Shown here one piece after another: positions 35,228 to 43,807 of a stretch of DNA of 64,000 nucleotides (positions within the stretch are counted from its first letter, which is position 1; each line of letters starts with the position of its first letter). Made by a program: the position numbers and the translations under genes. The notes beneath the pieces were generated by a model. It did not search any database, was not told the origin of the DNA, and saw nothing but the letters and a program-made list of their open reading frames with translations. Origin of the DNA: Kutzneria chonburiensis (GTDB taxonomy: Bacteria > Actinomycetota > Actinomycetes > Mycobacteriales > Pseudonocardiaceae). The stretch covers positions 9,931,501-9,995,500 of the forward strand of contig NZ_CP097263.1 of NCBI RefSeq assembly GCF_028622115.1, in the 5' to 3' direction.

Positions 35228-35956
35228 ATGCGCAGGGTGCTGGGGGCTGCCGGCTTGGTCGTGGCCGGAGTGTGGGTGATGTCGGGGTGTAGCCACCTGC
35301 TGCCGCCGCAGTCGATGACCGAGACCAAGACGCTGGACCAGTCGGTCACCTCGATCAAGCTGGACGGCCGGTCCGGCGGTGTCACCGTGCACGGGCAGGC
35401 CGGGCTGGCCAAGATCACGGTGCAGCGGAAGATCACGTACCACGACACCACGCCCAAGCAGGACACCTACCGGGTCGACGGCGGCGTGCTGGTGCTCAGT
35501 GGCGACTGCGGCACCAACTGCTCCGTCGACTACGACGTCACCGCGCCGGCCGGGCTGCCGGTCAGCGGCAAGACCGACAACGGCGGTGTCGAGCTCCGCA
35601 ACGTCGGGGCGGTCGACGTGACCACGAGCTCGGGCGAGATCGACCTGGCCGACGTGGCCGGCACGGTGAAGGCCGAGACCAGCAACGGCGAGATCACCGG
35701 ACGGGGGCTGCGCGGCGGGAACGTGCAGGCCAAGACCAGCAACGGCCGGATCGACCTGGCGCTGCTGGAACCGGGCGACGTGACCGCGCGGACCGACAAC
35801 GGCGACATCAAGCTGGCCGTGCCGGCCGGCGGCTACCGGGTGACCACGCAGAACCACAACGGGCACCGCAAGATCGGCGTCACCGAGGACCCGAACGGCA
35901 AGAACACCCTGGACCTGGGCAGCGACAACGGCGACATCGAGGTGGCACAGGCCTAA
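35228..35956 (+). CDS. DUF4097-type beta-solenoid lipoprotein
   Basis: 242 residues, ATG after AAGGGGAG. Signal peptide with lipobox VMSGCS. The rest is a run of short repeated strands (VTTSSGEIDLADVAG, AETSNGEITGRG, AKTSNGRIDLALLE, ARTDNGDIKLAVPAG, DLGSDNGDIEVAQA), the DUF4097 adhesin-like solenoid. Anchored outside the membrane; function unknown. The leader holds CAGGGTTATCCCCC, a possible regulator site. Four-base convergent overlap with the next gene. Confidence 0.88.
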   Translation: MRRVLGAAGLVVAGVWVMSGCSHLLPPQSMTETKTLDQSVTSIKLDGRSGGVTVHGQAGLAKITVQRKITYHDTTPKQDTYRVDGGVLVLSGDCGTNCSVDYDVTAPAGLPVSGKTDNGGVELRNVGAVDVTTSSGEIDLADVAGTVKAETSNGEITGRGLRGGNVQAKTSNGRIDLALLEPGDVTARTDNGDIKLAVPAGGYRVTTQNHNGHRKIGVTEDPNGKNTLDLGSDNGDIEVAQA

Positions 35957-36312
35957 CCGGCCCGGTTGCTCCGCCGTCGCAGCGGGAGCCAGGTCACCAG
36001 CACGAACACGCTGAACAGGTTGAGCAGCAGCCAGGTCGGATGCAGCAGTGCCGCCGGCAGCCGCGACCAGTTCAGGTACCAGTTGGCCAGCAGGTCGAGC
36101 ACGATCACCGCGAAGGCCAGCGTCACCCCGTGCCGCTGGTCCAGCGCGACCAGCACGGCGGTCAGCGGATCGATCACCAGTAGCGCGGTGAAGAACACGG
36201 CCAGTGGCGCCGGGGTGTCGGCGTAGCCGCCGGCCAGCAGGTCGATCGCGTGGGTCGTGGTGCCGACGAGGAAGCCGACCACGTAAACGGCACGCACGAT
36301 CCACCAGGGCAC
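35953..36312 (-). CDS. Small membrane protein, four TM segments
   Basis: 119 residues from GTG (VPWWIVRAVYVVGFLVGTTT). Hydrophobic stretches at about 4-24, 35-55, 62-80 and 92-112, ending TWLPLRRRSNRAG with positive inside charge. The length and pattern fit small conserved actinomycete membrane proteins of unknown role. The start is chosen at the first plausible GTG next to the first TM; no strong ribosome site is visible. Confidence 0.7.
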   Translation of the reverse strand: MPWWIVRAVYVVGFLVGTTTHAIDLLAGGYADTPAPLAVFFTALLVIDPLTAVLVALDQRHGVTLAFAVIVLDLLANWYLNWSRLPAALLHPTWLLLNLFSVFVLVTWLPLRRRSNRAG

Positions 36313-36388
36313 AACCCGGACATTACGCGAGCGCCGCGGCCGGTGTTGCTCGGAACCGGCCGCGGCGTCCCCGTTCAGGACAGCACGG

Positions 36389-39300
36389 TCAGGAAAGAAC
36401 GGTCGGGACGTTGTAGCCCTCGACCAGCAGCCGGGGCTGCGACACCGACTTGCGCGGTGCCACGCTGACCGTCTTGCTCTCGCCCGGCAGCAACCAGAAG
36501 TAGTTGTCGCCGTAGAGCGTGGGCAGCACGCGGTCCTTGCCGTTGTGCTCACGCAGCGACAACCGGACCATGGCCGCCACCGTCTTGCCGGTGTTCTTCA
36601 CCACCGCGCTGTACGAGTCGCCGCTCTGCTTCAACGACACCGATACCGACGTCGCCGCGACCTGGTTGAGCGCCCGCATGTCGGTGTCGTTGCGGTAGCG
36701 CCAGTACGTGTTCTCCGACAACAGGTTGCCCGCGCTGTCGGTCATCCGCAGCCGCAGCAGGTGCAGCGCCGGCAGGGAATCCGTGAACGGCACCGTGAAC
36801 GAGGCCGTCACCGAGGACGGCGCGATGTCGACCTTCGCGCTCTGGGCCGCGCCCAACGCCTTGCCGGCCAGGTCGTACAGCTGCGCCGACACCGTGGCCC
36901 CGGACACCGTGACCGGCGTGTGGTTGAGCGCGCTGATCTTCCAGTCGACCAGGCTGGCCTGCACGTGGTGCGGCTCGCAGCCCTTGCGGGAGCCGTAGTA
37001 GCTGCCGTTGACGTCCATGTCGTAGTCGTAGGTCTGCCACACCGTGCTGTGCCAGGCCGGGTGTGACATCCACAGCAGCACGCCGCGGGCGTCGTTCCAC
37101 AGCACCGCGTTCCACGCCTCGAAGATGGCGCGCATGCTTTCGTAGTTGATGAACTGGGCCTTGCGGCAGAACTCCTCCAGCCCGCTGGCCGGGGCCAGCC
37201 GGGCCGAGATGGCGTCGACGTAGGTCTGCGGCCGCTGGTTGCCGTTGGCCGACCAGTCGTGCAGGTACCAGGACGGGCCGATCGGCCAGCCCGGGTCGCC
37301 GTCGCCGACCAGGTTGCGCATCGACTCCACCACCGACACCGTCGGCAGGCCGATCTCGCTCCAGAAGCCGTGCGTGACGCCGTAGTAGTTCTTCGGATCC
37401 TGCCAGAAGTACGGCCCGTCGCCGCTGATCACGCCGCCGGCCGAGTTGCTCTGGTACATCAGGTCGCAGCTGCCGGTGACGATCTCGCGCAGCGGCGTGT
37501 CGATCGAGTCCGGCGGCGAGCCCTCGTTGCAGCCGAACCACACCACGGTGCACGGGTGGTGCCGGTAGCGCAGCACGGTGTCCTTGGCCTGGGCCAGGAA
37601 GATGTCGTGGTTGGCCGGGTCGGCCGAGAAGCCGTCCCAGAACTCGTTCCACAGCAGCAGCCCGTACTTGTCGCAGGCCGCGAACAGCTCCTCGCGGTAG
37701 CTGCACCCGATCCAGTTGCGGATCAGCGTGAAGTTCATGTCCCGGTGCATCGCCACCAGGTTGTCCACGCGCTCCGGCGGCATCCGGCGCAGCAGCTCGT
37801 CCCAGCCCCACGCGCCGCCGCGGATGAACACCTTGACGCCGTTGACGAAAATCGTCATCGGCACCGGGGAGTTGTCCACCGCCTTGGCGTCGGTCCAGGT
37901 GTTTCCGTCGTTGGAGACCTGGAGCACGAAGGTCGCCGCGTAGGCGTACTCCCAGGTCAGGTTGACCCGGTCGAAGGTCTGCGGCGAGCCGAGGTCGACC
38001 TGGATGTACTGGTCGTCCTCCCAGGCCGAGGCCCAGCGGGTGTTGGGATCGCCGTCGACGGCCAGGCTCGGCGGGCGGCTCGGGTCGTCGACCGAGGACG
38101 CCGTGGCCGGCTTGTTCAGGGCCAGGTCGACGGTCGGCGCGGCGCTGTTGACCACCGACAGGTTGTACAGCGAGATGCCGTAGCTGGTGGCCCGCTTGTG
38201 TCCCTGGAGCCGGAAGTAGCGGGCCGTCTGCACCGGGAAGTCGACGGTCTGGTCGGCCCGGTTGTTCTTCATCGTGATCGGCAGGTTGTAGTCGTAGCTG
38301 ATCTTGCGGATGCCGAACTCGACCGACCGCTTGTCGCTGGTCCTGCCGCCGGCCGTCGCCGTCATCTGCAACGTGTGCAGGTTCGGGTCGCCGTAGCCGT
38401 TGGGCCACCACAACTTCGGATTGGCCAGCTTGAGCTGTGGGTAGGCCGTCGGGTCGAACTTCACGTCGACCTGCTGGCCGCCGGCGACCGTGACCGTCTT
38501 GCTCAGCTTGACGTTGTCGAAGGACGCGGCGACGGTGACCTGCTGCGAGCTCGACGAGGCGTTGCGCACCGGCACCGTGATGGTGAGCTCGGCGGCGCTC
38601 AGGTCGGGCAGCTTCGGCAGCACGGTGTCGATGCGCGCGTCACCGAGCACCGCCGCGCCGGTCGAGCGCAGCCGGACGTGGTCCCAGATGCCGGCGACGC
38701 GGTCGCGCACGGCCGGCATCCAGTCCCAGCCCGAGGCCGCGACCAGAGTGGGGGAGTTGGCGAAGATGCCGCCGCCGGCGTCCACGAAGGACTGGCCGGC
38801 CGGGCCCTTGTCGCCGGGGCTGCCCGGGAACGGGATGGGCGTGATCTTCACGGCCAGCGCCTGGTCGCCGCTGCCGCGCAGCGCGCCGGTGACGTCGAAG
38901 ACCGCGCGGCCGAACGGGTGCGACAGCGAGCCGATCGACTTGCCGTTGAGCCACATGTCGGCGGTGTTGTTGACGCCGTCGAACTCCAGCCAGACGAACC
39001 GGCCGGCGCTGGTGTCCAAACCGGACGGAAGCGCGAAAGTCCTTCGGTACCACCAGGAGTGCCGGGCCAGTGCCTCCGGGATGACCATGTTGTTCATGCC
39101 GCGCACCGGGTCGGGGAAGTGTCCCTGCTCGACCAGCGAGGCCAGCACCGTGCCCGGCACGGTCGCCGGCACCCAGTTGTCGGTGTTGACCGACGGGCCG
39201 GACAACGCCGAGCCGTCCTGGCTCGGCGCGAAGTCGTCCATGGTCAGAACCCAGCCGGACTCCACCGGCACGGTGCCGTCGGCGGCCACCTTCAGCGCCG

Positions 39301-39979
39301 GCGGCGTGCGGTGCTGCGACGGCCAGTTCGTCCAGCCGGTCACCTGCGGGCGGCTGGCCCTTGTCGTGCCGTAGACCTGGAAACCGTTGATACCTAACGG
39401 GTTCGTGGTGGAGCGGGCGAACGACGTGAACCGCACCCAGCGGGCGTTCACCGGGTTGTCCAACGCGATGGTGTTGACCGCGCCGGTGCCGGCGGTGGTG
39501 CTGTGGACCGTGGTCCACACCTCGCCGTCGGTCGACACGTCCAGCGCGTACGAGGTGGAGTAGCTGGTCAGGATCTCCAGGCCGTTGGTGCCGTTGCGGG
39601 ACTTGGAGAAGTCGAAGGCCGGGTCGCCCGGCTTGGCGTCGAAGGTCAGCACGATCTTGCTGACCTGGCACGCCGCCTGGAGGTCGACCACCATCCACTG
39701 CGGATCGCCGACGGCCGCGCGCCAGCCGCTGCCGCGCAGGCCGACCTGGGCGACGCCGTCCACCGCGAAGGAGCCCGGCGTCGCCGCGTAGTCGGTGGAG
39801 GACACCGTCACCGGCCGGAACAGGGCCAGGTCGGCCGGCGCGCCGGCGGAGGCCTGCGCATCGGTCGCTGCCTCGGCGACGCCGGGCAGCGCCGCCGCGA
39901 GGCCGAATCCCGCGAGCATGGTGACCCCGGTGGCCAGGAATCCCCGTCGCGACAGCCCGTCTTCTTCGACCTGCGTCAT
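36389..39979 (-). CDS. Exported GH2-family glycosidase (exo-beta-glucosaminidase/mannosidase-like) with two discoidin domains
   Basis: 1196 residues. Tat signal LSRRGFLATGVTMLAGFGLA; F5/8-type discoidin domain about 40-205 (ALFRPVTVSSTDYA...RWVRFTSFA); GH2 sugar-binding domain about 240-410; Ig-like domain to about 560. A second discoidin domain (DLALNKPATASSVDDPSRPP ... DQYIQVDLGSPQTFDRVNLT) sits inside the fold, just before FVNGVKVFIRGGAWGWDE of the catalytic barrel. Acid/base Glu is in VVWFGCNEGSPP and the nucleophile Glu probably in FWSEIGLPTV. It attacks an extracellular polysaccharide such as chitosan oligomers or mannosides. A LacI-type operator lies upstream. Confidence 0.9.
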   Translation of the reverse strand: MTQVEEDGLSRRGFLATGVTMLAGFGLAAALPGVAEAATDAQASAGAPADLALFRPVTVSSTDYAATPGSFAVDGVAQVGLRGSGWRAAVGDPQWMVVDLQAACQVSKIVLTFDAKPGDPAFDFSKSRNGTNGLEILTSYSTSYALDVSTDGEVWTTVHSTTAGTGAVNTIALDNPVNARWVRFTSFARSTTNPLGINGFQVYGTTRASRPQVTGWTNWPSQHRTPPALKVAADGTVPVESGWVLTMDDFAPSQDGSALSGPSVNTDNWVPATVPGTVLASLVEQGHFPDPVRGMNNMVIPEALARHSWWYRRTFALPSGLDTSAGRFVWLEFDGVNNTADMWLNGKSIGSLSHPFGRAVFDVTGALRGSGDQALAVKITPIPFPGSPGDKGPAGQSFVDAGGGIFANSPTLVAASGWDWMPAVRDRVAGIWDHVRLRSTGAAVLGDARIDTVLPKLPDLSAAELTITVPVRNASSSSQQVTVAASFDNVKLSKTVTVAGGQQVDVKFDPTAYPQLKLANPKLWWPNGYGDPNLHTLQMTATAGGRTSDKRSVEFGIRKISYDYNLPITMKNNRADQTVDFPVQTARYFRLQGHKRATSYGISLYNLSVVNSAAPTVDLALNKPATASSVDDPSRPPSLAVDGDPNTRWASAWEDDQYIQVDLGSPQTFDRVNLTWEYAYAATFVLQVSNDGNTWTDAKAVDNSPVPMTIFVNGVKVFIRGGAWGWDELLRRMPPERVDNLVAMHRDMNFTLIRNWIGCSYREELFAACDKYGLLLWNEFWDGFSADPANHDIFLAQAKDTVLRYRHHPCTVVWFGCNEGSPPDSIDTPLREIVTGSCDLMYQSNSAGGVISGDGPYFWQDPKNYYGVTHGFWSEIGLPTVSVVESMRNLVGDGDPGWPIGPSWYLHDWSANGNQRPQTYVDAISARLAPASGLEEFCRKAQFINYESMRAIFEAWNAVLWNDARGVLLWMSHPAWHSTVWQTYDYDMDVNGSYYGSRKGCEPHHVQASLVDWKISALNHTPVTVSGATVSAQLYDLAGKALGAAQSAKVDIAPSSVTASFTVPFTDSLPALHLLRLRMTDSAGNLLSENTYWRYRNDTDMRALNQVAATSVSVSLKQSGDSYSAVVKNTGKTVAAMVRLSLREHNGKDRVLPTLYGDNYFWLLPGESKTVSVAPRKSVSQPRLLVEGYNVPTVLS

Positions 39980-40005
39980 GCCCTGCTCCCAATCCCGTCG
40001 CAGCG

Positions 40006-40021
40006 TTGACAACGTTGCCAA
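40006..40021. promoter_or_regulatory. Candidate LacI-type operator TTGACAACGTTGCCAA
   Basis: A 16-base palindrome with one mismatched pair and a central CG, 27 bases upstream of the GH2 start. It has the size and symmetry of LacI/CebR-type operators that control actinomycete glycosidases. No LacI gene is adjacent, so the regulator would be elsewhere. Confidence 0.55.
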
Positions 40022-40113
40022 GACCCTGCTGGAGCGGTGTGACAGTGTCAAGAAGACAAGCAAGACAGGAAATCAGGACTTCGACATCGTTGTCACCGAG
40101 CGGCCACCGGGGG

Positions 40114-41139
40114 TCAGCTCCCCGCGACCGGCTCCGGCTGTTTCGGGAAGTGCTTGACGATCTCGGCCAGCCACCTGGCCGGATGTGTGGCCGTCGCCGC
40201 GCCGCCCGGCATGGCCCGGGCCAGCCGCACGCCTTCGACCAGCGCGTCGGTCGCGGTCTTGGTGTTGTACCGGTCCTGCACCCACTGCCGGCCGGCCCGG
40301 CGAACGTCGTCCTGGTCGGGCCGGTCGAGCAGCTCCAGCGCCTTGTCGGCCAGCTCGTCGGTGGCCAGCTCGGCGATCGGCCAGGCCGACGGCGAGTCGA
40401 ACAGCTCGGCACCACCGCCGCCGGTGTAGCCCGTGACCAGGCAACCGGCGGCCATCGCCTCGGCGGCGGGCAGCCCGAAGCCCTCGCCCTCGGGGGATCC
40501 GAGCGCGATGAACACCGAGGTCTCGCCCAGCACCCGGGCCACTTCCTCGTGCGAGACGCCGTTGATGTCGTGCAGCTCGACGCCCTGGCTGCGCGGATCC
40601 GAGCGCAGCAGCCGGCGCAGCAGCGTGCTCTCCATCGGGCGCTTGCGGGACATCCACGCGACACGGCGGATCCGTTCGGCACCCGGCCGGAACAGTTCGG
40701 CGTCGATCACGTTCGGCACCAGGTGCGGCTCGAAGCCGGGCAGCGCGCGTCGCAGCATGTGCACGCCGGCCTGCGACACCGTCCACAGCGCCGGGCGCGT
40801 CGCCCAGCCCGGGTACGGCTCGACGTCGGCCGTGCCGAGGAACGTGATGTAGTGGCCCTGCGAGTAGATCACTGTGTGCCCGCCCGGCGCCGGGTCGTAG
40901 TCCGGCGCCACCGCGACCTCCGGCAGCAGCAGGACGTCGTCCTGGTCCAGCTCCAGGGTCATGCCTGACAACGTTGGCACGTCGTCGTCGAACCAGGTGT
41001 AGCGGAAGCCGGGCGTCGGGGTCCAGCGATACGCCTCCACCCCCGCGGCCCGGAGCAGTGCCACCTGCTGGCTGAGCACCCTGATGCCGCCCAGCGGGAA
41101 CTGCATCTCGAACGACGCGTAGACAACTCGACCGGCCAC
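40114..41139 (-). CDS. GT4-like glycosyltransferase
   Basis: 341 residues from GTG preceded by GGGGAG. C-terminal GT-B donor site: SPEGEGFGLPAAEAMAAGCL with VTGYTGGGGAELF, the E-x7-E region of family GT4. The N-terminal half (GRVVYASFEMQFPLGGIRVL, LLLPEVAVAPDYDPAPGGHT) is less typical, lacking a clear GGxG near the start except PLGGIR. Cytoplasmic sugar transfer; acceptor unknown. Single gene upstream of the GH2 enzyme, same direction, but 134 bases apart. Confidence 0.87.
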   Translation of the reverse strand: MAGRVVYASFEMQFPLGGIRVLSQQVALLRAAGVEAYRWTPTPGFRYTWFDDDVPTLSGMTLELDQDDVLLLPEVAVAPDYDPAPGGHTVIYSQGHYITFLGTADVEPYPGWATRPALWTVSQAGVHMLRRALPGFEPHLVPNVIDAELFRPGAERIRRVAWMSRKRPMESTLLRRLLRSDPRSQGVELHDINGVSHEEVARVLGETSVFIALGSPEGEGFGLPAAEAMAAGCLVTGYTGGGGAELFDSPSAWPIAELATDELADKALELLDRPDQDDVRRAGRQWVQDRYNTKTATDALVEGVRLARAMPGGAATATHPARWLAEIVKHFPKQPEPVAGS

Positions 41140-41233
41140 GGTGTCTCCCCAGGAATTCAACAACTGTAGAACAACAGCATATGAGCTCGACTCGGCCGCG
41201 GGACACGGTGCGGCGCAAGGACTGCCCGATCGG

Positions 41234-42015
41234 TCAGACCAGTGACGCGAACAGCTTCGCCGTCACAGAGCCGGGATCCGCGGTCATCAGCACCACCTGC
41301 TGGTCGTCGTCCGGCAGGTGCAGGACATCGCAGTCGACCTTGATCGGGCCACGGGCGTGCTCGAGGGTCTTCGTGCGGTGACCGGGTGTGCGGACCGGGT
41401 TCGTGGCCCAGATGTGCCGGAATTCCGTGCTGGCATTGAGATCGGCGAGCAGGTCGCGCAGGCGCGGGTCGTCGGGGTAGCGGGCGGCGGAACTGCGGAG
41501 GCGGGCCACAGCGATCTCGCCGAACTCCTCGGCCCCGGTGCTGCGATGCAGGTCGGGGTGCAGGAACCGGCGTCGGGCGAGGTTGGGCTCCGTCTTCAGA
41601 TCGCCGAGCAAGGCCTCGGCCAGCGGGTTCCAGGCGATGATCTCGTACGTCGCGTCGGTGACGACCGCACCGGTCTCGGGCAGGCGGCGCAGCATGTCGG
41701 CGACGTGTGGACGAACCGTGCTCACCGGTGTCTGTGCGGGGAAGACGGTGTCGGCCAGCCGAAACAGGTGCCGGCGCTCGGCTTCTCGGAGCCGGAGCGC
41801 AGTGGCCAGGGCGTCCAGGATGCGGGGCGACGGCCGGGGACCGCGGGCCTGCTCCAGCCGGGCATAGTAGTCCACCGACATCGCGGCCAGGCCGGCGACC
41901 TCCTCGCGGCGCAGGCCCGGCGTGCGGCTGCGGCCGGTCCGGGGCAGGCCGACGTCCGCGGGGCGCAGGCCGCCGCGGCGGTCGCGCAGGAAGCGGGCCA
42001 GCTCCTCCTCGGCAT
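41234..42015 (-). CDS. MmyB-type helix-turn-helix regulator; start needs one added base
   Basis: About 260 residues: XRE-type HTH (LARFLRDRRGGLRPADVGLP, GLRREEVAGLAAMSVDYYAR) then the MmyB/PAS-like ligand domain (DATYEIIAWNPLAEALLGDL; RDLLADLNASTEFRHIW). The frame has no ATG, GTG or TTG before the HTH. An ATG at 42015 is out of frame by one base; ATGGCCGAGGAG instead of ATGCCGAGGAG would give MAEEELARFL, the normal family start. So either one base is missing or a rare start is used. Divergent from the SDR gene, its likely target, as is common for this family. Confidence 0.82.
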
Positions 42016-42067
42016 GGTATCGATTGTGCCTGGTTGCCGGGTTGGTTCGCGAGGCATGGTGGCTGTC

Positions 42068-42754
42068 ATGACCATCGCACTGGTGACCGGCGCCAACAAG
42101 GGCATCGGCAAGGAGATCGCCCGTCAGCTCGTCGAGGCCGGCATGACCGTCCACATCGGATCGCGTGACGCGGCACGCGGCCGTTCCGCGGCCGCCGAGA
42201 TCGGTTGTTCTTCCGTCGTGTTGGACGTGACCTCCGCCGACAGCATCGCGGCCGCCGCCGCTGAGCTCTCGACGCTGGATGTGCTGGTGAACAACGCCGG
42301 CATCATGGTCGACGGATTTCCGCCTACTGAAGCCGATGTGGCGTCGTTCCGCCGTACGTACGAGACCAACGTGTTCGGGGTGTTGGCCGTCACCAACGCT
42401 TTCCTGCCGGCATTGCGGCGTTCGTCGCATCCTCGGATCGTGAACGTCTCCAGCGGCACCGGATCGTTGACGTGGAGCGGTTCTCGCTACGTCGGCGACG
42501 GCTCCGGCGCGGCGTACCGGTCGTCCAAGACCGCTTTGAACGCGCTGACCCTCTACTACGCGCAGGCGTTGCCTGACTTCAGGGTCAACGCGTTGGCCCC
42601 GGGTTTGCGTCGCACCGACCTCAACTCCCGCGCCGCCGCCAGCGACGGCGACCCCGCCGAGGCCGCCGCCGGTGCCGTGCGCTTGGCCCTGCTGCCCGAC
42701 GACGGCCCCACCGGCACTTTCGTGTCGTGGGACGGAACTCCGGCCCCGTGGTGA
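42068..42754 (+). CDS. Short-chain dehydrogenase/reductase
   Basis: 228 residues. TGxxxGxG motif LVTGANKGIGKEIARQL, NNAG in VLVNNAGIMV, catalytic Ser in NVSSGTGS and the YxxxK in YRSSKTALNA. An ATG four codons earlier is possible. Reduces or oxidises a carbonyl with NAD(P)H. Divergent from the MmyB-type regulator by 52 bases; this regulator-SDR pair is frequent in actinomycetes. Confidence 0.92.
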   Translation: MTIALVTGANKGIGKEIARQLVEAGMTVHIGSRDAARGRSAAAEIGCSSVVLDVTSADSIAAAAAELSTLDVLVNNAGIMVDGFPPTEADVASFRRTYETNVFGVLAVTNAFLPALRRSSHPRIVNVSSGTGSLTWSGSRYVGDGSGAAYRSSKTALNALTLYYAQALPDFRVNALAPGLRRTDLNSRAAASDGDPAEAAAGAVRLALLPDDGPTGTFVSWDGTPAPW

Positions 42755-42755
42755 T

Positions 42756-43751
42756 CTACGCGATGTTGCGCCAGCCGGCGCGGTAGAACCACAGGCGACC
42801 GGTCGAGTCCACGTAGAGGTCGCCGTTCTGGCCGCCCGCCGGCGGCGTCGCCGCGTTACCCGGGGTGAGGCGGATCTGCGCCGCCCCGCCCGTGAACACC
42901 CTGCCGCGGGCACTCAGGCTCGTGCCGACAACCCCGTTGGCCGAGTTGCTCACGCCTTGCACGCCCGTCTCGGCATCGGCGTCCCCCGTCACCGCCGCCG
43001 GCGTGACCTGCTGGCCGCTGCGTTGCACCGCGATACCGATGACGCCCGTGCCCTGCGTCGTCGTGGCCAGGCCACGGACCCCGTAGCCCTCGTTGGCGAT
43101 GCCGTGTACCCCGCTGTTGTTGCCGGAGTGCCCGTACACCCCGATGGCTTCGTACGCGCCATCCCCGAACACCCCGAAACCGGCGGGGTTCTGGCAGTTC
43201 CCGTGCACGCCGGCCGTGCCGAAGGACTGGGCCGACACACCCTCCTTGTCGCTGGAGAAGCCGTAGACCCCGGACGATCCGGACCAGCCGATGCCGGCCA
43301 CACCGACCGGATCGGTCACCCGCATCACCGTGCGGTAGTCCTCCGGGCAGATCCCGATCACGCCGGCGCGGGTGTGACCGTGGCCGACGACGCCGTAGTC
43401 GACACCGGCGCCGAAGATCGCCCCGGACAACCGGTTCGCCGTGTTGGCCGCGTCGTTGCGGGCCGTCAGGGCGTCGCTGTCCGGCCCGTTCACGGTGAAC
43501 CCGGTCGGGGTGGTCGAGGTGTTGGAGTCCCCGAGGATCACCGGCGGCCCACTGGATGGCGCCGCCGCCGCTTCCGGCGCCACGGCGATTCCTCCCACCG
43601 TCAGCGCCGCCGCCCCCACCGCCGCACGTTTGAACATGCCGCGCTGGTTCACCGGCTCCGCCGCCGTCAGCTCGTCGATCCGGGCCGACAGCCGGCGGTT
43701 CTCGTCTTCCAGCCTGCGCAGCCGGGCCAGCAGTTCCTCGTTGTCGGACAT
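42756..43751 (-). CDS. Exported coiled-coil plus GVxG-repeat protein, copy 1
   Basis: 331 residues. Residues 4-32 are a leucine-zipper-like coil (EELLARLRRLEDENRRLSAR), then QRGMFKRAAVGAAALTVGG, which looks like a membrane or Tat-like export segment ending near APEAAAAPS. From about 110 to 270 come about nine short repeats of the form GVxGxx (YGVVGHG, GVAGIGW, GVYGFS, GVHGNC, GVFGDG, GVYGHSG, GVHGIA, GVRGLA, GVIGIA), a beta-solenoid or tail-fibre-like fold. The C-terminus GDLYVDSTGRLWFYRAGW resembles end caps of such fibres. Function unknown; paralogue of the next gene. Confidence 0.82.
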   Translation of the reverse strand: MSDNEELLARLRRLEDENRRLSARIDELTAAEPVNQRGMFKRAAVGAAALTVGGIAVAPEAAAAPSSGPPVILGDSNTSTTPTGFTVNGPDSDALTARNDAANTANRLSGAIFGAGVDYGVVGHGHTRAGVIGICPEDYRTVMRVTDPVGVAGIGWSGSSGVYGFSSDKEGVSAQSFGTAGVHGNCQNPAGFGVFGDGAYEAIGVYGHSGNNSGVHGIANEGYGVRGLATTTQGTGVIGIAVQRSGQQVTPAAVTGDADAETGVQGVSNSANGVVGTSLSARGRVFTGGAAQIRLTPGNAATPPAGGQNGDLYVDSTGRLWFYRAGWRNIA

Positions 43752-43807
43752 GGACTTCAGTGTCGTGGCGAGAGGTCGTCGGTGTCGGCGTCCCATCGGG
43801 TGCCCGA

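Noticed and set aside
36549-39397. Long open frames on both strands over the GH2 gene
   Set aside because: They are rich in Arg, Gly, Pro and Gln and show no domain motifs. The GH2 frame has complete motifs and normal codon bias.
40969-40976. CAACGTTG inside the GT4 gene as a true operator
   Set aside because: It lies within coding sequence and an 8-base palindrome is expected by chance; kept only as part of a low-weight finding.
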